From Mucilaginibacter gossypii (lineage in GTDB: Bacteria; Bacteroidota; Bacteroidia; Sphingobacteriales; Sphingobacteriaceae): a stretch of 64,000 nucleotides of DNA. Location: contig NZ_FNCG01000017.1 in NCBI RefSeq assembly GCF_900100945.1, positions 109,435 to 173,434 of the forward strand, given 5' to 3'. A model generated the notes under the pieces. It ran no database searches and was not told where the DNA came from. It saw only the letters and a list, made by a program, of their open reading frames with translations. A program made the translations under genes and the position numbers. This document shows positions 17,385-27,189 of this stretch, in pieces. Numbering within the stretch: the first letter of the stretch is position 1; each line of letters opens with the position of its first letter.

Positions 17385-18241
17385 AGCCATTTTTTTCCAT
17401 CGTCATGCCGTTGTATAACTGTGAGGGCACCTTACAGCAGACATTAGATAGCATCAATTGCCAGGCTTTTAAAAACTACGAACTGGTTTTGGTTGATGGT
17501 GGTTCAAATGATGATACACAGTATATCATCAGTAATTTTAAAAAAACAGGTAAGGTTAGTATCCAGTTCATTTCTGAACCCGACAAGGGCATTTATGATG
17601 CCATGAACAAAGGAATTGATATGGCGAGCGGTCAATGGCTTTACTTTATGGGGGGCGATGATACTTTCAACAGCTCCGCAGTCTTGGATCAGGTTTATCA
17701 GGCCATCCAAAATGAACCAGCCGATCTTATATATGGTAATGTAACAGGTGCAACATCAAAAACAAAATATGCGGATGATACTATTAATAAAGTATTATCA
17801 CGCGGCATCCATCACCAGGGCATTTTTTATAAACGCGGGATATTTAATTACACCGGGAAATACAACATAAAGTTTAAGGTGGCTGCTGACTACCATTTAA
17901 CATTGAAAGCTTTTTGCAACCCAGTATTTAAAACCCGATACATCAATCTGGATATCGCGCGTTTTGGCGAGGCGGGTTTAAGCTCATCAAGTTATGATTA
18001 TCGTTTTTTCAGTTATCATTATAAGTTTCTGTCAACACATAAAGCCCTCGGCAATATCAATGATACAGCCACATGTTTGCAGCAATCAATTTACTGCTGC
18101 CTGTGGCTGGTGAAGGAAAAACAAAGTATAACTTTTGCCTGGCTCAACATTTTATACTACATAACTGGTTTAAACGGGCTGAGCATTCCATTCAGGTTTA
18201 AAACCTTTTTAAGAATGATGTACTGGAGCCTGAAAAAGTGA
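17381..18241 (+). CDS. Glycosyltransferase family 2
   Basis: A 286-residue GT2 enzyme. The core is FFSIVMPLYNCEGTLQQTL and ELVLVDGGSNDDTQ, with the metal-binding DD in FMGGDDTF. The subgroup (EKDNGIYDAMNKGI-like PDKGIYDAMNKGI) is the WcaA/colanic-acid type. The start is TTG, and its TTGA overlaps the TGA stop of the SGNH gene, a sign of translational coupling. It is predicted cytoplasmic with a hydrophobic C-terminal portion. Confidence 0.88.
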   Translation: MKPFFSIVMPLYNCEGTLQQTLDSINCQAFKNYELVLVDGGSNDDTQYIISNFKKTGKVSIQFISEPDKGIYDAMNKGIDMASGQWLYFMGGDDTFNSSAVLDQVYQAIQNEPADLIYGNVTGATSKTKYADDTINKVLSRGIHHQGIFYKRGIFNYTGKYNIKFKVAADYHLTLKAFCNPVFKTRYINLDIARFGEAGLSSSSYDYRFFSYHYKFLSTHKALGNINDTATCLQQSIYCCLWLVKEKQSITFAWLNILYYITGLNGLSIPFRFKTFLRMMYWSLKK

Positions 18242-18242
18242 G

Positions 18243-19187
18243 ATGATAATAAACCGAATTAAAACTATAAAATCAACCTTACTTTACTTTTATAAATACG
18301 GTATACCATCCTATATCATTGCTTTTGGCGAATCACTGGGCGATAACCTGCTGCTCACTGTATTAAGCCGGGAGCTCTACGGGCGCAGACATAAAAATAT
18401 CTGGGTAAAAAGTAACCAACAACAACTCTTTGAGCATAATCCGGATATCAAACTTATTTTACCTTTTGGGGCATTATTATCGGGTATGCTTCTTAAAGCC
18501 TTCAACGTAAAAACTGTTTTTCCCAAATACACAGTTTATCACCCCGAAACCGACGGCGACGAAATACCCGAAAAGCATATCATTTTAAAAATGGCCGACG
18601 ATTTACAGCTTAAAGGTAAAATAGATCTTAAGCCTGTTTTAGTTTTAACGGCTAATGAACGGGAAGCCGCGCAGTGGGCAAAAAACCATATCGTAGTAAC
18701 AACATCCGGCTCAGCAGCATTGTTCCCAATGGGTAACAAAGAATGGGACGTTAAAAAATATCAACAAGTTGTTGATCTGCTTTGTCAAACCCATAAATTC
18801 ATCCAGTTAGGCTCTCAAACAGATGCACCTTTAAAAAACGTTATCGATCTACGCGGGAAAACTACGATCCGGCAAACAGCCGCTATATTAAGTAATGCCG
18901 CCCTTTTGGTATCGCATGTAGGGTTTATGATGCATTTGGCACGCTCAGTCGACTGCCGGTCGGTAATCATATATGGTGGGCGCGAAAGGCCAGACCAATC
19001 GGGGTATATCAGTTTTAAAAATGTATATTCTGCGGTTGAATGCTCACCATGCTGGTTACATAATACCTGCCATTACGATAAAAAGTGCATGCAAATGATT
19101 TTACCTTGCACTGTTGAGGCGGCTGTAATAGAACAATTGGCTTTAATTAACGAACCTTTACCTGCCGATATCTTATATAATGGCTAA
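18243..19187 (+). CDS. Glycosyltransferase family 9-like protein
   Basis: A 314-residue protein resembling heptosyltransferase-type GT9 enzymes but shorter. It shows IIAFGESLGDNLLLTVLSREL near the N-terminus, TSGSAALFPMGNKEW as the donor-domain start, and LLVSHVGFMMHLARSV as the counterpart of the conserved D-x-G-x-x-H loop. A late cluster of cysteines (ECSPCWLHNTCHYDKKC, near residues 280-296) matches the C-x2-C-x4-C pattern seen in some GT9 relatives. The function in the operon is inferred only from family and place. Confidence 0.75.
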   Translation: MIINRIKTIKSTLLYFYKYGIPSYIIAFGESLGDNLLLTVLSRELYGRRHKNIWVKSNQQQLFEHNPDIKLILPFGALLSGMLLKAFNVKTVFPKYTVYHPETDGDEIPEKHIILKMADDLQLKGKIDLKPVLVLTANEREAAQWAKNHIVVTTSGSAALFPMGNKEWDVKKYQQVVDLLCQTHKFIQLGSQTDAPLKNVIDLRGKTTIRQTAAILSNAALLVSHVGFMMHLARSVDCRSVIIYGGRERPDQSGYISFKNVYSAVECSPCWLHNTCHYDKKCMQMILPCTVEAAVIEQLALINEPLPADILYNG

Positions 19188-20106
19188 ATTAAGCGTAATC
19201 ATCCCTACTTATAACCCGGATACAGCAAGATTACAGCAAACGCTTTCGGCCTTAAAAAGCCAATCACTGCCTGCCAACCAATGGGAGTTAATCATTATCG
19301 ACAATAATTCATCTAACAATTTCCGGCAGCAGCTTAATTTAAGCTGGCACCCTGCCGTTCAAATTATAGATGAAACAAAGCAAGGTTTAACCTATGCCCG
19401 GCTTAAGGGTTTCAATGAATCAACGGGCGATATTATAGTAATGGTTGATGATGATAATATGATTGAAGGCGGCTATCTTGAAAAAGCCCTTAGTATATTT
19501 GGCCAAAATCCCAAAATGGGCGCTATAGGTGGTAGATCAATCCCATTGTTTGAAACTAACCCTCCCGAATGGCTGTGGGAGTTTTACGGAAGCCTGGCCC
19601 TGCGCGACCTTGGCGATACCCCCTTAACAGCGGCATGGAATAATCAATATCCAATAGCTGCACCCATAGGCGCAGGGATGGCTATAAAACGCGAAGCGCT
19701 ATCATCCTATTTGGAAAAAATAACACAGGGCAAAAACAACATCAGCGACAGGTTGGGTAACTCCTTAAGCTCCGGCGGCGATAACGATATTGTGCTCGAG
19801 ATCCTTAAAGGCGGCTGGCAGGTTGGTTATTTCCCTCAGCTCATACTACAACATATTATTCCTGCTCAACGTATGCACGCAGGTTACCTTGCACGTTTGC
19901 TTAACAATACCAATAAATCATGGGTGCAGCTACTGCAAAGCCACGATATAAACCCATGGCAACAAATCACAAAATCGGGGGCTGCATTACGGAAAGCTAA
20001 AGCCTGGTTTACCTACAAAGCATGGAAAAATGCTGCGGCATATATAAAATGGCAGGGCGCATGCGGTATGTATGACGGCCTTATAAAGAACAACCATGCT
20101 CAATAA
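19180..20106 (+). CDS. Glycosyltransferase family 2
   Basis: A 308-residue GT2 enzyme: LSVIIPTYNPDTARLQQTL, then IIIDNNSSNN, then the metal motif in VMVDDDNM near residue 90. An SGGDNDIVLEIL segment is the likely catalytic acidic region. It belongs to the same subgroup as the GT2 at 8159-9184 (both have a DDDN motif and G-x-D/E-D late motif). It overlaps the previous gene by 8 bases and the next by 11. Confidence 0.87.
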   Translation: MAKLSVIIPTYNPDTARLQQTLSALKSQSLPANQWELIIIDNNSSNNFRQQLNLSWHPAVQIIDETKQGLTYARLKGFNESTGDIIVMVDDDNMIEGGYLEKALSIFGQNPKMGAIGGRSIPLFETNPPEWLWEFYGSLALRDLGDTPLTAAWNNQYPIAAPIGAGMAIKREALSSYLEKITQGKNNISDRLGNSLSSGGDNDIVLEILKGGWQVGYFPQLILQHIIPAQRMHAGYLARLLNNTNKSWVQLLQSHDINPWQQITKSGAALRKAKAWFTYKAWKNAAAYIKWQGACGMYDGLIKNNHAQ

Positions 20107-20950
20107 AATAAGCAATTCGCTGGCTTATCGTTTACCTTTACTTTACAGGAGCTTACTTAAATATAAGCCCCTTGCTATAAGGCAGCCCAAAGCATCATCG
20201 GCTTACACTGTACTTATGATGACCGGCAAAAGCATCATAGATATGACGTGCCTGGCCGTTTATTCTATTGCAAAACACTGGGAAGAGATTCCTAAACTGA
20301 TCATCGCATCCGACGGATCGTTATCTCCGGAAGAAATCAAAAGTAAATTTAAGTTTTGGCCGGGTGAGCTTATTGTTAACCACTGGCAACAAAGCGCGGT
20401 ATATCATCAGGGCAAAAACAGGATCAATCTTTTAAACTATTCCGAGAGCCATGTGCTTGGCAAAAAATTGGCTGTGATACTTCACCAGGCCGAGATCCAA
20501 CCTGTAATATGGATAGACAGTGACATACTTTTTTACGAGGATTTTAAAAAACATATTCCCCAACATAACGGGTTTGTTTGCGGCGGAAGCCAGGAGGGAC
20601 ACTCAACTTATGATGACCGCGTTTTGAATTTCTACGGTAATAACCTCTATGATACTTATACCTTCAGTTCGGGCTTATTAATTATTTATGGGCCCAGAAT
20701 TTGCGAAGACTTTCGGCTGGAGGAATTATTGTTTCACGTAAGTAACTATGTGCATTATTTTACCGAACAAACTATTTTTGCTCATATAGCAAGTTCATCA
20801 ATTGGAATACCCTGGACAACAAAGATTATAAAAAACGATCACCAGGATAGCCAACAGATTAAGCCTATGAAAAAAAAAGGCATCGTGGGCAGGCATTATA
20901 CTGCAAACGTCCGACATTTATTCTGGCGCGACTCTTTGTTTAATTTATAG
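20096..20950 (+). CDS. Putative glycosyltransferase with DSD motif, trio member 1
   Basis: A 284-residue protein without a clear GT2 or GT4 signature. The informative segment is PVIWIDSDILFYEDF near residues 135-150, where D-S-D is a likely metal-binding DxD of a GT-A (GT8-like) fold. It is the first of three consecutive genes with the same type of motif (W-x-(3)-DSD-(I/M)-(L/I)-F). The three appear to be distant tandem paralogues. The sugar specificity is unknown. Confidence 0.6.
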   Translation: MLNKISNSLAYRLPLLYRSLLKYKPLAIRQPKASSAYTVLMMTGKSIIDMTCLAVYSIAKHWEEIPKLIIASDGSLSPEEIKSKFKFWPGELIVNHWQQSAVYHQGKNRINLLNYSESHVLGKKLAVILHQAEIQPVIWIDSDILFYEDFKKHIPQHNGFVCGGSQEGHSTYDDRVLNFYGNNLYDTYTFSSGLLIIYGPRICEDFRLEELLFHVSNYVHYFTEQTIFAHIASSSIGIPWTTKIIKNDHQDSQQIKPMKKKGIVGRHYTANVRHLFWRDSLFNL

Positions 20951-20956
20951 CTTTCC

Positions 20957-21877
20957 TTGTTACAACAAGTCATTAATTTTTTATACCGCAATCCGCGTTC
21001 ACAATTACAAAAATTCAGGCGTTTTGGTGGCTATTTCAATTACCGAAACATAATGAACGGGCGTAGGGAGATGGAACAGCGTTCGCTTGAGTTGCCCCCG
21101 GTAGTTTCACATACTAATGGGTTGCCGATTTACTTTTTAACAGGTAAAAACTACCTGTACCAAACGCTTTACTGCATCCAATCGTTAATTAAGTCAACTG
21201 CTGCGCAATTTAAATTCATATTGGTTGATGACGGCAGCTTTAATGCTGCACTGATGGAGAGGGTAGCAAAACAGCTGCCCGGCGCACAGGTAATTACAGT
21301 GGAGCAAATCAGTGAAAACCTGCAAAACACGTTGCCCGAAGCACGTTATCCGTACCTGCATAAAAAAAGAGCAGTATATCCTCACATTAAAAAACTAACC
21401 GATGTGCACACCATCCCAGGCGATGACTGGAAACTGGTACTGGATTCGGACATGCTTTTTTGGCACGACCCCAGAGAGATAATTACCTGGCTTTACGCCC
21501 CGCAACAACCTTTGCACATGATTGATTGTACAGAAGCTTATGGATATTCTCGGCAATTAATGGAACAACTGGCCGGAGCACCTGTAAAACCGTTGCTTAA
21601 TGTGGGGGCTATCGGTTTAAAAAGTGAAGCTATTGATTGGGACAAGCTGGAAAACTGGGTTAAAACACTGGAGGAGCAGGAAGGAACTTCTTATTATTTA
21701 GAGCAGGCGTTATCGGCCATGATGATAGCCGACACTGATGCTGCTGTTTTAAAAGCCGGAGATTATATTGTTAACCCCGGCCCGGATCAGATAAAAAACA
21801 AAACAGGCATTCTTCATCACTATGTCGACCTTTCAAAAGAAGGTTATTTTAAACAAGCCTGGAAACATTTTTTATAG
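20957..21877 (+). CDS. Putative glycosyltransferase with DSD motif, trio member 2
   Basis: A 306-residue protein with a TTG start at 20957. The segment WKLVLDSDMLFWHDP carries the DSD motif near residue 160, and GLPIYFLTGKNYLYQTLYCIQSL resembles a GT-A first strand plus helix. It shares with trio member 3 the order M-x-x-G-R/R-G-E-x-x-M, a run of L-P-P, FLTG, a D-x-H-T/S loop, and the DSD. Relatives are usually annotated only as glycosyltransferase or hypothetical protein. It lies 6 bases after member 1 and 3 bases before member 3. Confidence 0.6.
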   Translation: MLQQVINFLYRNPRSQLQKFRRFGGYFNYRNIMNGRREMEQRSLELPPVVSHTNGLPIYFLTGKNYLYQTLYCIQSLIKSTAAQFKFILVDDGSFNAALMERVAKQLPGAQVITVEQISENLQNTLPEARYPYLHKKRAVYPHIKKLTDVHTIPGDDWKLVLDSDMLFWHDPREIITWLYAPQQPLHMIDCTEAYGYSRQLMEQLAGAPVKPLLNVGAIGLKSEAIDWDKLENWVKTLEEQEGTSYYLEQALSAMMIADTDAAVLKAGDYIVNPGPDQIKNKTGILHHYVDLSKEGYFKQAWKHFL

Positions 21878-21880
21878 CCT

Positions 21881-22813
21881 GTGTCATTAGGTAAAATAGC
21901 ATACAAGTATTTTTTTAAACCAACCTTTTCTATAAGGTATCATATCGGTCATTTTGGGCTAAAGGGTTGGCTGAACATGCGGCGGGGCGAGCAGCAAATG
22001 AAAAAAGCTGCCTTAAAGTTACCGCCGCTTAATCTGTCAAAACACAAAATCCTGAATGTAAGCTTCCTTACCGGGGCAAAATACTGGCACCAAACCATTT
22101 TTTGTGCTTATACACTTGCCCACTTTTCGGATGGCGAGATAGGGATCAGGTTATACTCAGACGGAACACTTACCGACGAGCAAATCGGTTTTATAAACCA
22201 GGTATTGCCAGGTATTGAAACCATATCCGAGCAACAGGTATTACAACATCTCAACCTTGTTTTACCACAACATACATTTCCAACGTTACGGCATTTGCGT
22301 AACTGGCACCCCTTTTTCCGCCGGTTGATTGATATTCATACCTCACCATCCTGGGCAATTCACATGGATAGCGATATGATCTTTTTTGGTAAACCCAATC
22401 AAATTATTGAAGCATATCAACGCAAAACAGCAGTTTATATGAAAGAGCAGCTGGCAAGCTCATATTTTGTGGACAGTGAGGATACACTTAGGGATAAATA
22501 CGGTATCAATTGTATAAAAAGTGTTAACGGCGGCATTGTTGCTTATAATAATGACAAGGTTGACTATGCCGATCTTGAAGAAAAAGCTAAACTGTTGTTA
22601 CAGCATTACCCCCAGGCGGGCCCGGCACAGGTTGAGCAAACGCTGATGAGCTATATGCTACATCATCAAAACGCTGCAGCACTTGATGAAAAATCATACA
22701 GCATTTTTTACGATGACAAGCCCGATTTAAGCAGGCCCGATATTGTCCGTCATTATATTTTTAAGGCCAAACTGCCTTATCTTACTTCAGAGTGGAAAAA
22801 AGTAATCCTTTAG
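21881..22813 (+). CDS. Putative glycosyltransferase with DSD motif, trio member 3
   Basis: A 310-residue protein with a GTG start. It contains VSFLTGAKYWHQTIFCAYTLA, a RLIDIHTSPSWAIHMDSDMIFF segment holding the DSD motif near residue 165, and KSVNGGIVAYN, resembling the substrate loop of GT8-like enzymes. It is clearly related to trio member 2. Its 3' end overlaps the start of the next GT2 gene by 22 bases. It is probably a cytoplasmic sugar transferase; substrates are unknown. Confidence 0.6.
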   Translation: MSLGKIAYKYFFKPTFSIRYHIGHFGLKGWLNMRRGEQQMKKAALKLPPLNLSKHKILNVSFLTGAKYWHQTIFCAYTLAHFSDGEIGIRLYSDGTLTDEQIGFINQVLPGIETISEQQVLQHLNLVLPQHTFPTLRHLRNWHPFFRRLIDIHTSPSWAIHMDSDMIFFGKPNQIIEAYQRKTAVYMKEQLASSYFVDSEDTLRDKYGINCIKSVNGGIVAYNNDKVDYADLEEKAKLLLQHYPQAGPAQVEQTLMSYMLHHQNAAALDEKSYSIFYDDKPDLSRPDIVRHYIFKAKLPYLTSEWKKVIL

Positions 22814-23742
22814 TTTCTGTTTGCATGCCGGCATATAACGCGGGCAAATATATTGCAGAAGCCATTCGGTCCATAGCCGAGCAAACCTACGCCAATTGGG
22901 AGCTCATTATTGTTAACGATGGTTCTACAGATGATACATCCATTGTACTTAGGCAACTTACAGATCCCCGCATCGGCATTTACCACCAGGAAAACAGCGG
23001 GCAGTGTGCGGCTGCAAATAAAGCCTTCAGTTTTTCAAAAGGCAGGTTTATCAAGTTTATGGATGCCGATGATGTTATCTCGCCCGGTTATATTGCAGAA
23101 CAGGTTAAACGGATTGGAGATAACGATGATGTAGTAGCCTCAGCAGCCTGGGGCCGTTTTTACAACGATGACATTAGCACCTTTAAAGTAAATGAAGATC
23201 TCATCAGGGAGGATTGTAAACCCATTGACTGGTTGGTATCGTCCATGGATGGCAAACAAGCTATGATGCAATGCGCCTTATGGCTAATCCCAAGGGCCGT
23301 GCTTGAAAAATCGGGCTTATGGGACGAGCGGTTAAGCCTTGTAAATGATTTCGAATTTATTACACGCGCGCTATTGCACGCAAACGAAATTCGCTTTGCT
23401 CAAAACGCGGTGTTGTACTACCGGAGCGGTATCAGCAATTCGTTGTCAGCGTTAACTTCCAGGCGAGGAATTAAGTCGGCTTTTACCTCTATTTATGAAG
23501 GTACAACATACATGCTTCAGCATGAAAATAGCCCAAGAGTAAGAACCGCCGTTGCCGATTGCCTGCAAAACTTTGTTTATGCATATTATCCCTACTATCC
23601 TGATATTATAAACAAAGCCCAACAACGCATTAATGAGTTAGGCGGTTCAAAAGCTAAATATCCGGCAGGTGGTTACACAAAGATGCTAAACCGGCTTATC
23701 GGCTGGAAATTAACACAAAAATTTAAAGCCTTATTTGGCTAA
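22792..23742 (+). CDS. Glycosyltransferase family 2
   Basis: A 316-residue GT2 enzyme of canonical form: LVSVCMPAYNAGKYIAEAI, LIIVNDGSTDDTS, ENSGQCAAANKAF and the metal motif in FMDADDVISP. The start is GTG at 22792, inside the end of the previous gene; the first strand begins only six residues later, so no other start fits. The C-terminal third includes a short hydrophobic helix region. It probably extends the repeat unit. Confidence 0.9.
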   Translation: MEKSNPLVSVCMPAYNAGKYIAEAIRSIAEQTYANWELIIVNDGSTDDTSIVLRQLTDPRIGIYHQENSGQCAAANKAFSFSKGRFIKFMDADDVISPGYIAEQVKRIGDNDDVVASAAWGRFYNDDISTFKVNEDLIREDCKPIDWLVSSMDGKQAMMQCALWLIPRAVLEKSGLWDERLSLVNDFEFITRALLHANEIRFAQNAVLYYRSGISNSLSALTSRRGIKSAFTSIYEGTTYMLQHENSPRVRTAVADCLQNFVYAYYPYYPDIINKAQQRINELGGSKAKYPAGGYTKMLNRLIGWKLTQKFKALFG

Positions 23743-23752
23743 TAGTTTATCC

Positions 23753-24913
23753 ATGCGCATACTGCTTTCATTTTTACAGGATAAAGTAAGCAGACCACAT
23801 CCTGTACCTTCATATCGTTTTTGGCAGCATTATATTAAAAATGGTATTATTGAGGCGGAGATGAGCTATATTGAAGTACCGGAGGTTGACTGGGCGGAAG
23901 GATTAGTGTATGACGAAGGTTCGGTTGCGTTGCAAAACTGGCAGGAACGGAGCTGGCAGGCAACCCTCAATTACATCAAAGCCAACCGGCAAAATATCGA
24001 CATTTTTTTAAGCTACTTGTATCCCAAACAAATACTTGCAAAAGCAATAGAACAAATCAGGAAAATGGGCATTCCGTGTGTTAATTTTTATTGCGATAGC
24101 GTGCGGGAATTTAAAACAGTACCGGCAAAGTTCAGGATCTTTGATCTGATCTGGGTACCCGAGTATGAGGCTTTACCTCTCTACAGGAAGGCAAGGGTCA
24201 AACATATCAACTTACCGATGCCGATGTGGGTTGAACCCCAATTAAGGTGTCGCACCCCGCTTCATGAAATACCGGGGGTATCATTTATCGGTTCAAAAGA
24301 CATCCTGAGGGAAAACCTGTTGGGCCAGGTCATTCAAAAAGGTCTGCCGGTAAGCGTTCGTGGAGCCGGCTGGTTAGCACAGAGTGCAGGTCCGGTATTT
24401 GTTCCTGGTTCTGCTTATCAAAAACTTATTAATCAGGTTAACTTCGTAAAACAGCAGGGCTTTTCCGGCTTAGCAATCAAAGGGCTTCAGCAACTGACCA
24501 AATTTACTGTAGTCCCGGTTGGCGACGATCATATATTTCCAAGACCAGATTTTGACGAGTATATCAACATCACTCAAAGCAGCATGGTTACTTTGGGGAT
24601 TAACCGGGTGCCAACTTTTAAACGTACACATAATAAACCACTAACCTACTCACGCTTGCGGGATATAGAAGCGCCAATGCTTGGCGCCTGCTACCTTACC
24701 GAATATTGCGAAGGCATTGAGCAGCTTTATGATACCGATAACGAAATTAACGTTTACCGCACGGTTGATGAATTGGTACAAAAAACTACTGAACTGCTCA
24801 ACAATAAAGAAAAAAGGAATAAATTAAGAATCAACGGGCAGCAAAGGGTCTTGAACGACCACGCCATTCCGTCATCGCTAAAAAAAATAAAGAAGGCCCT
24901 TTTTGGCACCTAA
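23753..24913 (+). CDS. Glycosyltransferase, CgeB/DUF3880-like family 1
   Basis: A 386-residue GT-B-like protein that opens MRILLSFLQDKVSRPHPVP. ATG 23753 is preferred to the in-frame TTG 18 bases upstream because the family begins with this MRIL strand. The middle has NFYCDSVREF and WVPEYEALPLY, the inter-domain region is VSFIGSKDILRENLL, and the donor side includes LRDIEAPMLGACYLTEY, typical of CgeB-like glycosyltransferases that lack a strong E-x7-E motif. The specific activity is unknown. Confidence 0.78.
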   Translation: MRILLSFLQDKVSRPHPVPSYRFWQHYIKNGIIEAEMSYIEVPEVDWAEGLVYDEGSVALQNWQERSWQATLNYIKANRQNIDIFLSYLYPKQILAKAIEQIRKMGIPCVNFYCDSVREFKTVPAKFRIFDLIWVPEYEALPLYRKARVKHINLPMPMWVEPQLRCRTPLHEIPGVSFIGSKDILRENLLGQVIQKGLPVSVRGAGWLAQSAGPVFVPGSAYQKLINQVNFVKQQGFSGLAIKGLQQLTKFTVVPVGDDHIFPRPDFDEYINITQSSMVTLGINRVPTFKRTHNKPLTYSRLRDIEAPMLGACYLTEYCEGIEQLYDTDNEINVYRTVDELVQKTTELLNNKEKRNKLRINGQQRVLNDHAIPSSLKKIKKALFGT

Positions 24914-24943
24914 GCTTACCGATAAGCTGTTGTACCCAACAAA

Positions 24944-25972
24944 TTGAAAATAGCCATTATAGTAAATCCGCTGATCCCGGTGCCTCCCGAGCAATACGGC
25001 GGCATCGAACGCATTGCTTTTATGCTGATCCAGGAACTTAAAAAAAAAGGCCACGATATTACCCTGTATGCCAATGAACATTCGCAGCCGGGCTGTAAAC
25101 TCATCGGTTACCGTGAATCGGCTCATTATGGCGTTAAAGATCTGCTGAAAATTAACCGGCTTACGTCAAAAATTGCTTTTCAGCATTTTGATATTGTACA
25201 TACCTTCGGTCGCATGAGCAATATTGCGTTGCTAATGTTAAGCCGAATCCCAAAAATCGTATCCTATCAGTTGCCCCCTACCGTATCGCAGGTAAAAAAG
25301 GCGGTAAGTATCGCTCATAAAAACACATTGAAATTTACCGCTTGCAGCAATTACATAGCCAATCAAATCAATGCGTTTGCTGATGTAACTACCATTTATA
25401 ACGGGGTGGATTTAAACGACTACGATTTTAATGCAGGTGTTCCCGATGATGCCCCGCTCGCTTTTTTAGGCCGGATCCAACATGAAAAAGGGACAGCTAT
25501 TGCCATACACACGGCAAAAAAAACAAATCAAAAACTGGTAATAGCAGGCAATGTACCCAATGAGCCAATACACCAGCAATATTTTAATGAACAGGTAAAA
25601 CCCCATATTGATGGCGAGCAGATCAAGTACATAGGCCCGGTCAATAACCGTCAGAAAAATGACTTGCTTCGTAACTCAAAAGCTTTCCTGATGCCGGTAA
25701 CCTGGGATGAGCCCTTTGGTATTGTAATGGCCGAAGCACTGGCCTGCGGTACACCCGTTATCGGTTTTAATCGCGGCGCAATACCGGAGATAGTAACTAA
25801 CGGATTAAACGGTTTTGTGTGCGATATGGAGGCCGACATGATAACGGCGATTAACAGCATTGACTCAATCAGCAGGGCCAGCTGCCGGAAGATAGCGGAA
25901 CAAAAATTTAGTGCCGGTGTACTGGCCAAACAATACGAAGAATTATACCAACTGGCACGGGACAAAGATTGA
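24944..25972 (+). CDS. Glycosyltransferase family 4
   Basis: A 342-residue GT4 enzyme. The N-terminal IAIIVNPLIPVPPEQYGGIERIAFMLIQEL matches the subgroup that begins with a PP-x-x-Y-GG-(I/T)-E motif. The donor side includes AFLGRIQHEKGTAIAI and MPVTWDEPFGIVMAEALACGTPVI with the E-x7-E pair. The start is TTG, since no ATG or GTG precedes the conserved strand. The stop overlaps the next start (TTGA). Confidence 0.9.
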   Translation: MKIAIIVNPLIPVPPEQYGGIERIAFMLIQELKKKGHDITLYANEHSQPGCKLIGYRESAHYGVKDLLKINRLTSKIAFQHFDIVHTFGRMSNIALLMLSRIPKIVSYQLPPTVSQVKKAVSIAHKNTLKFTACSNYIANQINAFADVTTIYNGVDLNDYDFNAGVPDDAPLAFLGRIQHEKGTAIAIHTAKKTNQKLVIAGNVPNEPIHQQYFNEQVKPHIDGEQIKYIGPVNNRQKNDLLRNSKAFLMPVTWDEPFGIVMAEALACGTPVIGFNRGAIPEIVTNGLNGFVCDMEADMITAINSIDSISRASCRKIAEQKFSAGVLAKQYEELYQLARDKD

Positions 25973-27186
25973 AGAACGTTACTTTTATAACTACCGGCCA
26001 GCCAACTACTAACCCTCGCCTCGTGAAGGAAGCCGAAACTTTGCACAAGCTTGGTTATAGTGTTAAAGTGATCTGCTGTTTTTACCAGCAATGGGCCCAA
26101 AAAACCGATGAAGCTTTAACAGGCAAATATCCCGGTATGTACATTTATTGCGGTGGTGATCCGGTGATACAAAAAGCAACTTACCTTAAAACCCGCATTC
26201 GCCAAAAGTTAAGTACGCTGCTGTTTAAATATACCCGGCATTTCGATATACCTGAGAACGCTATCAGCCGCACACATACCGAAGCATTGTCTAAAGCTAA
26301 AAAAATAAAAACAGATCTTTATATCGCCCATAACCTCGGCGCCTTGCCCGCAGCCATACAGGCAGCAAAACATTACAACGTAAAAGTTGGTTACGATGCG
26401 GAAGATTTGCATTCGGGACAGTTTGCATCAACTCATAATGAAGGTTACAAACTCAATAAATACATTGAAGAAAAATACTTTCCCTATGTTGATTATTTTA
26501 CTGCCGCCAGTCCGCTCATTGCAGAATTTTATCAACGCCAATACCGCTATTTAAAGCCTGTTGTAATAAACAACGTGTTTCCTAAAACAGCGCTGCAAAT
26601 CAGCCCTAATTATAAAGCTCACGAACCATTAAAACTGTTTTGGTTTTCGCAAACAGTAGGCCCCGAACGAGGATTGGAAGATGTAATTAAAGCAATAGCT
26701 GCTACAAATGGGCATGTTCGGTTACACTTGTTAGGCAGCAGCAATGAAACTTACAGATATGCATTGTTGAACCTTGCCAAAGAACTTAAATTAAATGCAG
26801 ACCAGTTGTGGTTTCATGAGCCCATTGGAGCGGGCGAGATTTTCGATTTCGCGAACCAGTTTGATATTGGCATAGCCACCGAAACAGGCATTCCTTTAAA
26901 CAGGGATATCTGCCTTACCAATAAAATTTTTACCTACATACAATGTGGACTGGCAATGATAGTGAGCGATACGCAGGCGCAAGCCTTATTTATGGAGCAA
27001 TATCCGGGTACAGGAAAACTATACCAAAAAAGCAACCTGCAATCACTAACGGATTGTATCAGCTTTTACCTCCAAAACCCGGATATTTTATACCAAACCC
27101 GTTTACAAAACTACCAGCTTGGCCAAACAGCATTAAACTGGGAAACCGAAAGCCGTACTTTTTTAAGTCTTGTTCAAAAAGTATAA
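25969..27186 (+). CDS. Glycosyltransferase (GT4-like)
   Basis: A 405-residue GT-B protein. It begins NVTFITTGQPTTNPRLVKEAETL, a signature of a Bacteroidota glycosyltransferase subgroup with T-N-P-R-L-x-K-E. YIAHNLGALPAAIQAAKHY and GYDAEDLHSGQF belong to the acceptor domain, and LKLFWFSQTVGPERGLEDVI opens the donor domain. The start is TTG overlapping the previous stop. The E-x7-E motif is degenerate, so the donor is uncertain. Confidence 0.8.
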   Translation: MKNVTFITTGQPTTNPRLVKEAETLHKLGYSVKVICCFYQQWAQKTDEALTGKYPGMYIYCGGDPVIQKATYLKTRIRQKLSTLLFKYTRHFDIPENAISRTHTEALSKAKKIKTDLYIAHNLGALPAAIQAAKHYNVKVGYDAEDLHSGQFASTHNEGYKLNKYIEEKYFPYVDYFTAASPLIAEFYQRQYRYLKPVVINNVFPKTALQISPNYKAHEPLKLFWFSQTVGPERGLEDVIKAIAATNGHVRLHLLGSSNETYRYALLNLAKELKLNADQLWFHEPIGAGEIFDFANQFDIGIATETGIPLNRDICLTNKIFTYIQCGLAMIVSDTQAQALFMEQYPGTGKLYQKSNLQSLTDCISFYLQNPDILYQTRLQNYQLGQTALNWETESRTFLSLVQKV

Positions 27187-27189
27187 CAA

